64,000 nucleotides of DNA from Methylotenera sp965234545 (GTDB taxonomy: Bacteria > Pseudomonadota > Gammaproteobacteria > Burkholderiales > Methylophilaceae), in the NCBI GenBank assembly GCA_965234545.1, contig OZ248348.1, positions 1,759,827-1,823,826 of the forward strand, read 5' to 3'. A model generated the notes under the pieces. The model ran no database searches. It was given only the letters and a program-made list of their open reading frames with translations, and was not told the origin of the DNA. Position 1 is the stretch's first letter, and every line of letters starts with the position of its first letter. Of the stretch, positions 33,227 to 41,832 are shown in pieces. Made by a program: the position numbers and the translations under genes.

Positions 33227-35194
33227 TCAAATCTCATTAAGTCCGAGTGACCGCAAATAGTTAAATGTCTCATCATAAAAATGAGGCTGCCTAGTTTCAT
33301 CTTGGCTACTTCCATATGGAACAAATATCACCATTCCTTGACGAGCCCGAGTCAACAAAACTCGGTATGCATTTTTTAAATATCGCTTTGAATCCTCGTC
33401 ATTTACTGCTTGCCACTTTGCTCCTCTAAAAGATTTAAGCAACCACTCTTCACCGTTATGCCTAAGATCAGCATCCCACGCAACGCAAGTCCAATCGAGT
33501 TCTAATCCCTGTATGTCAAATTCAGTAGCCACATCCTCTAAAAAATATGATGATCGTATGTCATTAGAATCATTAAGAAACCAGTTAATCGGGTCAATTG
33601 AATTTTTTACGTTAATTGCAAATGGCTTTAAACGAATTGCACCAGAAGATGCAATTAATCCATAACGCTCAGACCCTCGGGCCTGCGACCGTAACCATTT
33701 TTTTGCACCCTCGATATCCCTTGTAATACATATTGGAAAAGTGTCCTCAATAACTGAATATAAAGTTTTAGCTTTTTCAGAATCACAATCTAAAAGCGCT
33801 TTTACAAAAGCAGCTACTTTTTCAGACCTAAAAGATCTAACAGAGACAGATAAATGAAGGTCTTGATGCAAGCATACTTTTGATGAAGCATTTAGGTCAT
33901 ATAAAGCTTTGCCCTGTGTGTATTCAAAATCTGTTAACTTATTTGAAATATGAATATTCCAGCTTGGGAATGATCGTTTAAGTGATGCAAACCATTCTTG
34001 CAAACCAGCTTCACCAGTATTGATTTCCTGGCCTCCGCCTATTAAACAAATAATGGTTGCCCAATCTAAATGGCGATCCATAACACTTATGAGAAATTCA
34101 GGTTCGGATTGGTTAAAATTGCTTTTACCCTTTTTTGTTTTCATAAAAGAGGCTGTTTGCTTTAACGTCCAAGCTCGTTGCGCTTCATCAAAAACCACAA
34201 CTCTTTCAATGGGGGCCTTAGCGTTTTCTAGAGCATCGTCACGAAAATGATGAATATTTTGAATGAATGCTTTAGCTTTTGAAATTGTGGTGCTTTTCTT
34301 TTTCTTTTCACCTTTATCTTTAGCAGTTTCTACCTCATTTCTTGCTAAAGCTTCTCTAAGCACATCAACTAAAGGCCCGTTGCCAGAGAGAAATACAGCA
34401 TGCTCAGAGTCATCCTCGTTATGCCATGAATTGGCTAAATTAAGACCAGCAAGGGTTTTGCCCGCCCCAGGCACCCCAGTTAAAAAACAAATAGCTTTCT
34501 TGTTATTTTTCTTACAATCTTCAATTATTGAAGAAATGGCTTTTGCTGTTCTTGAAAGGTTGATTGCCCCAGCGTCTGACCTTGAAATCTCTTCGACATT
34601 GTGCCCCTGATACAAGGCTTGAGCCGCCTCAATAATTGTTGGCGTTGGTTTATAAATTGAATCCAGCCAAACATCTGCATTTATTGGATCCTCTGTCACT
34701 TGATTGTTAGCCAAAGTAATTATTTTGGAAAGTGTTTTGCCATTGGTGAATATTGTTTTAGCTAATCCATCCTGATAAAAATCAATAACAGGTATTTGAT
34801 CTTCGGCTTCAGTGCAAATAAGAATAGGAACAATTTTTCTCTTGTGGCTTTGTTCATGAAAGTTTTTGAGATCAAGGGCGTAATCGGTTACCTGTGTAAC
34901 TGCATGATTTTCATAGGCATTTGCTCCAACCTTAAACTCAATTGCAAATACAACACTTTTCGAAATGACTACACAATCGATGCGCTTACCCATGCGTGGG
35001 ATACTGTATTCAAAAATTATTTCACCTGATATTTCTCTTAGCCAACCCTTGAGTAGGTTAATCTGAATAATCCACGAATTCTTTTGCTGCTCTTCAAGTA
35101 AAAATTCATGGTTAGAAGTTAATTCTCCTAAAATAGATTTCGGTGATTCATCCTGAAAGTCAGATATTATTTTTCTGTAGTAATAACGACTCAT
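33227..35194 (-). CDS. DUF2075-type nuclease/helicase-like protein, possible defence gene
   Basis: The 655-residue protein combines an N-terminal PD-(D/E)xK-like module with an SF1-type ATPase. Nuclease-like residues are Glu62, Asp73 (GKRIDCVVI), Glu86-x-Lys88 (AIEFKVG) and Gln101 (VTQVTDYA). Walker A is GVPGAGKT (240-247), Walker B VVVFDEAQRAW (332-342), then LIGGGQEINTGEAG, FDIQGLELDW and YRVLLTRARQGMVIFVP. The architecture matches DUF2075/Schlafen-like helicases found in phage-defence settings. AAAGGA precedes the ATG. It is a solitary gene with AT-richer, Lys/Asn/Ile-rich coding unlike its neighbours. Defence is inference. Confidence 0.75.
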   Translation of the reverse strand: MSRYYYRKIISDFQDESPKSILGELTSNHEFLLEEQQKNSWIIQINLLKGWLREISGEIIFEYSIPRMGKRIDCVVISKSVVFAIEFKVGANAYENHAVTQVTDYALDLKNFHEQSHKRKIVPILICTEAEDQIPVIDFYQDGLAKTIFTNGKTLSKIITLANNQVTEDPINADVWLDSIYKPTPTIIEAAQALYQGHNVEEISRSDAGAINLSRTAKAISSIIEDCKKNNKKAICFLTGVPGAGKTLAGLNLANSWHNEDDSEHAVFLSGNGPLVDVLREALARNEVETAKDKGEKKKKSTTISKAKAFIQNIHHFRDDALENAKAPIERVVVFDEAQRAWTLKQTASFMKTKKGKSNFNQSEPEFLISVMDRHLDWATIICLIGGGQEINTGEAGLQEWFASLKRSFPSWNIHISNKLTDFEYTQGKALYDLNASSKVCLHQDLHLSVSVRSFRSEKVAAFVKALLDCDSEKAKTLYSVIEDTFPICITRDIEGAKKWLRSQARGSERYGLIASSGAIRLKPFAINVKNSIDPINWFLNDSNDIRSSYFLEDVATEFDIQGLELDWTCVAWDADLRHNGEEWLLKSFRGAKWQAVNDEDSKRYLKNAYRVLLTRARQGMVIFVPYGSSQDETRQPHFYDETFNYLRSLGLNEI

Positions 35195-35239
35195 CCCAAT
35201 TATGTCCTTTGCTACTTTATATAATAAAAATTATGGCAC

Positions 35240-37438
35240 TTAGAATTCCAGCGGATTGACGTCCACAGACCAGCGCACTTTTGCCGACAAAGCCTGCGCC
35301 CTCAAGCTGACCAATAATTGTTTAAGCAGGCGCTGCAAAGCCGGACGGCTTGCCGATTGCATCAGCATGTGGGCGCGCTCCATGCCTTTTAAGCGCTCCA
35401 TTTGTGGGCGCACTGGATCGTAAATTAACACCTCATTACTCAGGCTGCGCGCCTGTTCAAAAGCACCGTGCAAAAATTTTTGCACCAAGGCGAAATCGTT
35501 GGCTTCGGCGCGCAATAAAGCCGTGAACACAAAGGGGGGGAACTGCACCTGCTCACGCTCTAATAACAAGGCGTTGGCGTAACTGGCGTAATCTTGACGG
35601 CGTAAGGCGTTAAATAATTCATGCTCGGGAAACTGCGTTTGTATCATCACCTGTCCGGCGATGGCAGCGCGACCAGCGCGGCCCGCCACTTGCATGAGTT
35701 GCGCGAACAAGCGTTCACTGGCGCGAAAATCCGGACTGTGCAGCGCGCTGTCGGTATCGATGACGCCGACCAAGGTTAAATTTGGAAAATCGTGGCCCTT
35801 GGCCAGCATTTGCGTGCCGACCAATATGTCTATTTCTTGATTGTGCACCTGCTCTAAAATGCCCAGCAAAGCCTCTTTGCGACTCACGCTGTCTCTATCC
35901 ACTCGTGCGATGCGGGCGCCAGGCAACATTTGTTGCAAGCTTTGTTCCAGACGCTGGGTACCGTGGCCGGTAGGATGCAAATCGGCATTGCCACAACTGG
36001 GGCATTGTGGCGGTATTTTTTGCTCGTGGCCGCAGTGATGGCAGCGCAGTTTTCTTTGGCCTAAGTGCACCACCAGTCGGCTGCTGCATCGCAAACAGGG
36101 CGCAATCCAATGGCAAGCCGAGCACAATAAAACCGGCGAATAACCCCGCCGATTAATAAACAATAAGCTTTGCTCTTGACGTGCCAAGCGTAACTTTAGT
36201 GCCGCAATCAATTGTGGGCTTAAGCCATGCTGCAGGTGCACTTTCGTGGTGTCTATGCAATCGATTTGCGGTAATTTTGCCGCCGTCACAGCGCGCTGAT
36301 TTAGACTCAGCAAGCGGTATTTACCGGTTTGAGCATTGTGCCAAGTTTCCAATGCGGGTGTCGCCGAACCCAACACCACCGGAATGTTCAAGCGTTTAGC
36401 CCGCATCAGCGCCACATCGCGCGCGTGATAGCGCATGCTGTCTTGCTGTTTGTATGAGCTGTCGTGCTCCTCGTCGATAATAATCAGCTTTAATTTAGGC
36501 ATGGGCGTAAAAATGGATAAACGCGTACCAATCACGATTTTTGCTTCCCCTGCTTGGGCCAACTGCCAATGGTGCAAGCGCTCGCCCTCGCTTAAATGGC
36601 TGTGCAAACTGACCAAGGGGAAATGCGCAAAGCGGCTTCTAAAGCGCGCTTCCAATTGTGGGGTTAAATTGATCTCGGGCACCAAGACCAAGACTTGTGC
36701 GTCATCCTGATCTAACACTTGCTGCATTAAGCGCATGTAGACTTCGGTTTTACCGCTACCGGTAATGCCATGCAGCAACCAAGCCTGAAATTGCTGCGCG
36801 TCTTGCATGATGCTGGACAAAGCTAGGGATTGCTCGTCGTTTAATGCTGGGGCAGCAGGCTGCGCCATGCCTAAGGTTTTAACTAAGGCGGCCACTTGCT
36901 CGCTCTGCGCCCAACCCTCTTCCACCAGTTGCTTGGCCACTTTACGTGCGCTGCTGGAAATGGCATCCAACTCCAATTCCGTTAGCCCCTGCTGGGTTTG
37001 CAGTGCCACTAGCACGCGACGCAAAACGGTTTGCCTGGCGGGTAACTGAGCCTCATCGACTTGACTGCCGATAGGCGTTATTAAATAGCGGTATTGTTTA
37101 CGCGATACCGCTGGCGCTATTTGCCGCATACGAGCAGGCAAACAAGACAATAAGGCTTGGCCGTAAGGGTAGTGGTAATAGTCGGCGCTGAATTTTAATA
37201 GGCCTAAGGCTTCGCTATCCAAGGCCGGCTCGTCATTAAACACTCGTGACACGGCCTTGAGTTTATCTAAGGCAAACTCACTCTCATTGGCCATGCCGAC
37301 GACGATGCCAATTTGGCTGCGTCGACCAAACGGCACCAGCACACGCTGACCTATTTGCACGGCTTCGCCATTGCTCAAATAATCGAAAAGTCGATCAAGC
37401 GGCAAATCTAAGGCAATTTTTAATATGGCTTTTGGCAA
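35240..37438 (-). CDS. priA: Primosomal protein N' (replication restart helicase PriA)
   Basis: PriA recognises stalled forks and reloads DnaB. The 732-residue protein has the N-terminal 3'-DNA-binding domain (LPLDRLFDYLSN, GQRVLVPFGRR), helicase Walker A GITGSGKTEVYM, DEEHDSSYKQ, SATPALE, a Cys-rich zinc region (CSACHWIAPCLRC, LRCHHCGHE, CPSCGNADL) and VGTQMLAKGHDFPNLTLVGV with QVAGRAGR. It is divergent from argS. Confidence 0.97.
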   Translation of the reverse strand: MPKAILKIALDLPLDRLFDYLSNGEAVQIGQRVLVPFGRRSQIGIVVGMANESEFALDKLKAVSRVFNDEPALDSEALGLLKFSADYYHYPYGQALLSCLPARMRQIAPAVSRKQYRYLITPIGSQVDEAQLPARQTVLRRVLVALQTQQGLTELELDAISSSARKVAKQLVEEGWAQSEQVAALVKTLGMAQPAAPALNDEQSLALSSIMQDAQQFQAWLLHGITGSGKTEVYMRLMQQVLDQDDAQVLVLVPEINLTPQLEARFRSRFAHFPLVSLHSHLSEGERLHHWQLAQAGEAKIVIGTRLSIFTPMPKLKLIIIDEEHDSSYKQQDSMRYHARDVALMRAKRLNIPVVLGSATPALETWHNAQTGKYRLLSLNQRAVTAAKLPQIDCIDTTKVHLQHGLSPQLIAALKLRLARQEQSLLFINRRGYSPVLLCSACHWIAPCLRCSSRLVVHLGQRKLRCHHCGHEQKIPPQCPSCGNADLHPTGHGTQRLEQSLQQMLPGARIARVDRDSVSRKEALLGILEQVHNQEIDILVGTQMLAKGHDFPNLTLVGVIDTDSALHSPDFRASERLFAQLMQVAGRAGRAAIAGQVMIQTQFPEHELFNALRRQDYASYANALLLEREQVQFPPFVFTALLRAEANDFALVQKFLHGAFEQARSLSNEVLIYDPVRPQMERLKGMERAHMLMQSASRPALQRLLKQLLVSLRAQALSAKVRWSVDVNPLEF

Positions 37439-37563
37439 TTTATATTCTGGATGATTAATCAGTGGCTAGGCAATTCTTAGCTTATTCAAGACACATGATA
37501 AAAACACGCGGCTAGTAGGTTAAAATAATGTTCTTAAATTATTAACGTTAAGACCATATTAGT

Positions 37564-39222
37564 TTGAAAGCACATCTTACCCAATTACTGGCCACTGCCG
37601 CAAAAACTATTGCGCCCGACAGTGCAGATTTAAGCATATTACTAGAGCGGCCTAAATCAGCCGAACACGGCGATTTTGCCACCAACCTTGCCTTGGTGCT
37701 GGCCAAACCACTAAAACAAAATCCTCGTGCTATTGCCACCCAACTGATTGCGGCCTTACCCAGCAGCGACTTCATTGCTAAAACAGAAATAGCCGGCGCC
37801 GGTTTTATTAATTTCTTTTTAAATGCCCAATCCCAGCAACAAGTCGTTAACACCATCCTAAGCGCAGGCGCACAGTACGGGCGTAACGCGAACGGCCAAA
37901 AACAAAAAGTCCAAGTGGAATTTGTCTCGGCCAACCCAACCGGTCCACTGCATGTTGGTCACGGTCGTGGCGCGGCAGTAGGGGATTGCCTAGCGCGATT
38001 ACTGGACGCAAACGGTTGGGACGTCACCCGTGAGTTTTATTACAACGACGCCGGTGCCCAAATAGACAACCTTACCATCTCGGTGTTAGCGCGTTGCAAA
38101 GGCATCGCCACCGACGACGCCCGCTTTCCTGAAAACGGCTACCGCGGTGAATACATCGCCGACATAGCGGCCGCCTTTTTGGCAAAACAAACCGTGGTGG
38201 CGGACGACATGCAAGTGAGCGCTAGCGGCGACATCAACGACGAAACAGCGGTACGCCATTTTGCCGTGGCCTATTTAAGGCACGAGCAAGATTTGGATTT
38301 AACCGCCTTTCAAATCAAATTCGATGTGTTCTCTTTAGAAAGCGCACTGTATGCCGAGGGCAAGGTTGAGCAAACCGTGCAAGCCCTGATTAATAGCGGC
38401 CATACCTATGAGCAAGACAACGCGCTGTGGTTAAAAACCACTGCTTTTGGCGACGATAAAGACCGCGTCATGCGCAAAAGCGAAGGCGGCTACACTTACT
38501 TTGTGCCCGACGTGGCTTACCATGCCGAAAAATGGCGCCGTGGTTTTGTGCGGGTGATTAACGAGCAAGGTGCCGATCACCACAGCACTATCACGCGCGT
38601 GCGGGCAGGCTTGCAAGCCTTAAATGCGGGCATTCCAGTCGGCTGGCCGGACTACGTGTTACACCAAATGGTCACGGTCATGCGCGCTGGCGAAGAAGTG
38701 AAGCTGTCTAAACGTGCTGGTAGCTACGTCACCTTACGCGACCTAATAGAAGAAGTGGGTTGCGATGCCACACGCTATTTCTTAGCGGCGCGGCGTTCGG
38801 ATTCGCAATTGGTGTTTGATATCGATTTGGCCCGTGCCCAAACTAACGACAACCCGGTGTTTTACATCCAGTACGCGCACGCACGTATTTGCAGTGTGTT
38901 AACGCAATGGGGCGGCAAGTTAAGCGATTTGCAGCAGGCCGACTTAAGCCCGCTCACGCAGGCGCATGAAATTGCCTTGATGCAAAGACTAAGCAGCTAC
39001 CCTGAAACGGTGGCCGATGCGGCAACCGATTTAGCCCCCCACACCATCGCTAATTATTTAAAAGAATTGGCCAGTGAATTGCACAGCTATTACAACGAAT
39101 ATAAGTTTTTAATTGAAGATGAAGCAGTTAAAATAGCCCGCTTAAGTTTAATTGCGGCGACCCAACAAGTGCTTAAAAATGGCTTGTATTTACTTGGCGT
39201 CAGCGCCCCAGAAAAGATGTAA
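37564..39222 (+). CDS. argS: Arginine--tRNA ligase ArgS
   Basis: Class I synthetase charging tRNA-Arg. The 552-residue protein has the N-terminal Add-1 domain, the HIGH-like motif in SANPTGPLHVGHGRGAAVGD, EYIADIAA, LSKRAGSYVTLRDLIEEVG in place of KMSKS, and a C-terminal DALR anticodon domain (YIQYAHARICSVL ... ELASELHSYYNEYKFL). The start is TTG: a TAA lies a few codons upstream in frame and no ATG is near. No strong Shine-Dalgarno is visible, which may limit expression. Confidence 0.95.
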   Translation: MKAHLTQLLATAAKTIAPDSADLSILLERPKSAEHGDFATNLALVLAKPLKQNPRAIATQLIAALPSSDFIAKTEIAGAGFINFFLNAQSQQQVVNTILSAGAQYGRNANGQKQKVQVEFVSANPTGPLHVGHGRGAAVGDCLARLLDANGWDVTREFYYNDAGAQIDNLTISVLARCKGIATDDARFPENGYRGEYIADIAAAFLAKQTVVADDMQVSASGDINDETAVRHFAVAYLRHEQDLDLTAFQIKFDVFSLESALYAEGKVEQTVQALINSGHTYEQDNALWLKTTAFGDDKDRVMRKSEGGYTYFVPDVAYHAEKWRRGFVRVINEQGADHHSTITRVRAGLQALNAGIPVGWPDYVLHQMVTVMRAGEEVKLSKRAGSYVTLRDLIEEVGCDATRYFLAARRSDSQLVFDIDLARAQTNDNPVFYIQYAHARICSVLTQWGGKLSDLQQADLSPLTQAHEIALMQRLSSYPETVADAATDLAPHTIANYLKELASELHSYYNEYKFLIEDEAVKIARLSLIAATQQVLKNGLYLLGVSAPEKM

Positions 39223-39234
39223 GGATTAAAGTGA

Positions 39235-39852
39235 ATGATGAGTAGAGATTACAAACCCAGCACCGAGCGTTCAAAAAACACCAGCAAAGGCAACCCACTT
39301 TTTACTGGATTGCTGATAGGCATACTCATGGGTGTAGCGGCTTCATTAGGCGTGGTCATGTTTATTAAAGGCGGTGAAAGTCCTTTTGCCCAAAAAACCA
39401 GCAACGAAATCACCAAATCCGTGTCTGAGAAAATGCAAGATAAAGCCATAGCGGATCAGGCCAATGCCGATGCGGCGGCTGAAGCCGGTCCCGATGGCAC
39501 ACAAAACCGTTTCGATTTTTACACCATATTGCCTGGCAGTGAGAGCAAAGTAAGCGCAGAAGAAGAAATTAAAATTAAGGATGACGCACCGGAACCGGCA
39601 CTGCAAATTAGTTACTACTTGCAAATCGGCGCTTTTCAAACCGGCGAGGAAGCCGACAACATGAAAGCAAAATTAGCTTTGCAAGGTTTTGAAGCCGTGG
39701 TGCAAACCGCTACCACTGCGGACAAAGCCATATGGCATCGCGTGCGGGTTGGGCCACTGACGAATTTAGATCAAATCAATAAAACAAAAAATGATTTGCT
39801 TAAAAATGGCTTCAAAGCCGATTTAATCAAAGTGAATCTGGATAACCAATAA
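39235..39852 (+). CDS. SPOR-domain membrane protein (FtsN/DedD-like)
   Basis: The 205-residue protein has a cytoplasmic N-terminus, one membrane segment (LFTGLLIGILMGVAASLGVVMFI, residues about 21-43), a charged/Ala-rich linker and a C-terminal SPOR repeat (YYLQIGAFQTGEEADNMKAKLALQGFEAVV ... WHRVRVGPLTNLDQINKTKNDLLKNGF). SPOR domains bind denuded peptidoglycan at the septum. It lies 12 bp after argS with AAGGA before the tandem ATGs; this argS-SPOR-dsbA order is common in betaproteobacteria. Confidence 0.88.
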   Translation: MMSRDYKPSTERSKNTSKGNPLFTGLLIGILMGVAASLGVVMFIKGGESPFAQKTSNEITKSVSEKMQDKAIADQANADAAAEAGPDGTQNRFDFYTILPGSESKVSAEEEIKIKDDAPEPALQISYYLQIGAFQTGEEADNMKAKLALQGFEAVVQTATTADKAIWHRVRVGPLTNLDQINKTKNDLLKNGFKADLIKVNLDNQ

Positions 39853-39894
39853 TACGACGTAGCAAAATTTAGACTCAGGAAAAGGAATCAAATC

Positions 39895-40536
39895 ATGAAA
39901 AAATTGTTGAGCGCATTGCTGTTTTTAGCCTCCTTCCAAGTGTTGGCAGCCGACCCACAAATCGGCAGGGAATTCGATAAAACCCTGCAAATCATCCCTA
40001 CTGACAACCCCAGTAAAATTGAAGTGACCGAAGTGTTTTGGTACGGCTGCATCCACTGCTACCAAATGGACCCCTTGCTAAACGACTGGGTAAAAAAATT
40101 ACCAGCGGACGTCACGTTTAGACGCATGCCTGGTTTACCCCAACCTACTTGGGCCCCTATGGCAAAAGCCTTTTATGCCATGGAAGACTTAAAGCTAACG
40201 GACAAATTACACGGCGCATTGTTTGATGCCATCAACAAAGAGAAGTCGCTTAATCCTACTAACGAAGCGGCGGCGATAGATTGGATCACTAAAAAAAGTG
40301 GTTTGGATAAAGCCAAGGTAGAAGCCTCATTCAAATCGTTCTCTATGAACAGCAAGCTTAACCAAGCTGCCCAATATTTTCGTGCAACCGGTGCAACCGG
40401 CGTGCCTAGCCTAATCATAGACGGCCGCTTTATTACCTCCAGCACCATGGCCGGCGGCAACCCTGCTGCGCTTAAAACAGCCGATTACATCATCAATAAT
40501 TTACGTGCGGACAAGGCCAACGCCGTAAAAAAATAA
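39895..40536 (+). CDS. dsbA: Thiol:disulfide interchange protein DsbA
   Basis: Periplasmic oxidase introducing disulfides. The 213-residue protein has signal peptide MKKLLSALLFLASFQVLA, thioredoxin fold with active site GCIHCYQM (Cys52, Cys55) and cis-Pro loop TGVPSLIIDGRF. The dipeptide between the cysteines is Ile-His rather than the Pro-His of E. coli DsbA, which may alter redox potential. A terminator follows. Confidence 0.93.
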   Translation: MKKLLSALLFLASFQVLAADPQIGREFDKTLQIIPTDNPSKIEVTEVFWYGCIHCYQMDPLLNDWVKKLPADVTFRRMPGLPQPTWAPMAKAFYAMEDLKLTDKLHGALFDAINKEKSLNPTNEAAAIDWITKKSGLDKAKVEASFKSFSMNSKLNQAAQYFRATGATGVPSLIIDGRFITSSTMAGGNPAALKTADYIINNLRADKANAVKK

Positions 40537-40554
40537 GCGCATGGTAGGCAATTA

Positions 40555-40590
40555 AAACCGTTTTTACCTAGGCGTAAAAACGGTTTTTTT
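40555..40590 (+). terminator. Terminator after dsbA
   Basis: AAACCGTTTTTAC and GTAAAAACGGTTT form a 13-bp stem around CTAGGC, ending in a T run. It ends the argS-SPOR-dsbA unit. Confidence 0.9.
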
Positions 40591-40640
40591 ATGGCCATGT
40601 TTAATGAAATCGGCTTTATATTTTTAAAAGGCAGACCCGC

Positions 40641-41432
40641 ATGAATGTATTTATTACCGGCGCATCCAGTGGCATAGGCGCCGCCCTAGCAAGGGCTTAC
40701 GCTAGCCAATATAAAAATGAAGGATTAAATATAGGCTTGGTCGCTAGGCGTAGTGAGCACTTACAAAATTTAAAAGTATTGCTAGAAACGCAGCCCAATA
40801 TACGCTGTCATACCTACCCTTTGGATGTGCGCGACCACCAGGCCTTGGCCCTAGCGGCTGGCGATTTCATTGAGCGTGCGGGTGCGCCAAATGTGGTGAT
40901 CGCTTGTGCCGGTGTGAGCCGCGGCACCTTAACCGAACACCAGGAAGACATCGCGGCTTTTCAGGCAGTGTTGGACATCAATGTGATGGGCATGGTGCAC
41001 ACCTTTCAACCTTTCATCACGGCCATGCGTGAAGCCGGTGGCGGACAGTTAGTGGGCATAGCCAGTGTTGCTGGCATACGCGGCTTACCCGGTGCCGGGG
41101 CATACAGTGCCAGTAAAGCGGCTGCCATCAGTTACTTGGAAAGCTTGCGGGTAGAAATGGCCCCCAGCAATATCGCCGTCACCACCATCGCGCCTGGCTA
41201 CATCCGCACCCCCATGACGGATGTGAACACCTACAGCATGCCTTTTTTAATGGATGCCGATGTCGCTGCGCAAAAGTTTATAAAAGCCATAGCCGGCAAA
41301 CGGCGCTTTGTCGTTATTCCATGGCAAATGGGCTGGCTAGGCCGACTAATGAAATTCATTCCACCAGCAGTATGGGATAGTGCTATGAAAAAAGCCCCGT
41401 ATAAACCGAGGCTGGATTGGGATTGGCTGTAG
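40641..41432 (+). CDS. Short-chain dehydrogenase/reductase
   Basis: The 263-residue classical SDR has the NAD(P) motif FITGASSGIGAALARAYA, NVVIACAGVS (NAG-like), catalytic Ser in GIASVAGI and Tyr-x3-Lys in GAYSASKAAAISYLESLRVE. A C-terminal hydrophobic/basic region resembles membrane-associated SDRs of lipid metabolism. The Arg in VARRSEH after strand 2 suggests NADP preference. Substrate unknown. Confidence 0.9.
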   Translation: MNVFITGASSGIGAALARAYASQYKNEGLNIGLVARRSEHLQNLKVLLETQPNIRCHTYPLDVRDHQALALAAGDFIERAGAPNVVIACAGVSRGTLTEHQEDIAAFQAVLDINVMGMVHTFQPFITAMREAGGGQLVGIASVAGIRGLPGAGAYSASKAAAISYLESLRVEMAPSNIAVTTIAPGYIRTPMTDVNTYSMPFLMDADVAAQKFIKAIAGKRRFVVIPWQMGWLGRLMKFIPPAVWDSAMKKAPYKPRLDWDWL

Positions 41433-41448
41433 CGCGATACAACTCTTT

Positions 41449-41527
41449 TTACCACAGAGGCACAGAGAAAATCGCGACCTACGTTCAAGTTTTTGACTTT
41501 CGCTGTGCCTCCGTGTCTCTGTGGTAA
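41449..41527. repeat. Long intergenic palindrome with ACCACAGAGG arms
   Basis: Left arm ACCACAGAGGCACAG (41451-41465), right arm CTGTGCCTCCGTGTCTCTGTGGT (41503-41525), separated by about 37 nt. The right arm holds an internal duplication of the left. It lies downstream of the SDR gene, where it may act as a terminator, and is related to the element at 23954. Confidence 0.75.
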
Positions 41528-41542
41528 TGTTTTGCCGTTTAA

Positions 41543-41687
41543 CGGGTAATCGGTTTGTAGCGCAAACGTTTCGGTTTAGCGCCTTTGGCGCCGCACTTGC
41601 CGCAGCTCTTTGCGGCATGGTGACGGCGGACATGCCCGCACGGGTACAGAAGGCATTCCTATTTAACTTAAGCTATTTACTAACTAT
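41543..41687 (-). repeat. 145-bp unit rebuilding the ettA 3' end, copy 1
   Basis: 43 bp match the last codons of ettA; about 102 bp of spacer X follow, with hairpins TGCCGC/GCGGCA and CCCG/CGGG. Read on the minus strand, the tail here ends in CGT TAA, unlike the CGA TAG of the present gene, suggesting this is the ancestral gene end. Copies 1 and 2 differ at three bases. Confidence 0.9.
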
Positions 41688-41832
41688 CGGGTAATAGGTT
41701 TGTAGCGCAGACGTTTCGGTTTAGCGCCTTTGGCGCCGCACTTGCCGCAGCTCTTTGCGGCATGGTGACGGCGGACATGCCCGAACGGGTACAGAAGGCA
41801 TTCCTATTTAACTTAAGCTATTTACTAACTAT
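41688..41832 (-). repeat. 145-bp unit rebuilding the ettA 3' end, copy 2
   Basis: It is in exact 145-bp register with copy 1 and with the ettA end (tail starts at 41543, 41688, 41833). The tail encodes the same KPKRLRYKPITR with synonymous changes only. The spacer reads open, in frame with the tail, for about 26 codons after a TAG, including a CGKCG motif. Confidence 0.9.

Noticed and set aside
33058..35240. Nuclease/helicase gene as cargo of a tRNA-Gly integrative element
   Set aside because: No integrase, no second tRNA-Gly fragment and no flanking direct repeat were seen near 35.2 kb.
41346..41633. 95-codon minus-strand open frame after the SDR gene
   Set aside because: It runs through the SDR end, the palindrome and repeat copy 1; its protein is chimeric and unconserved in feature.
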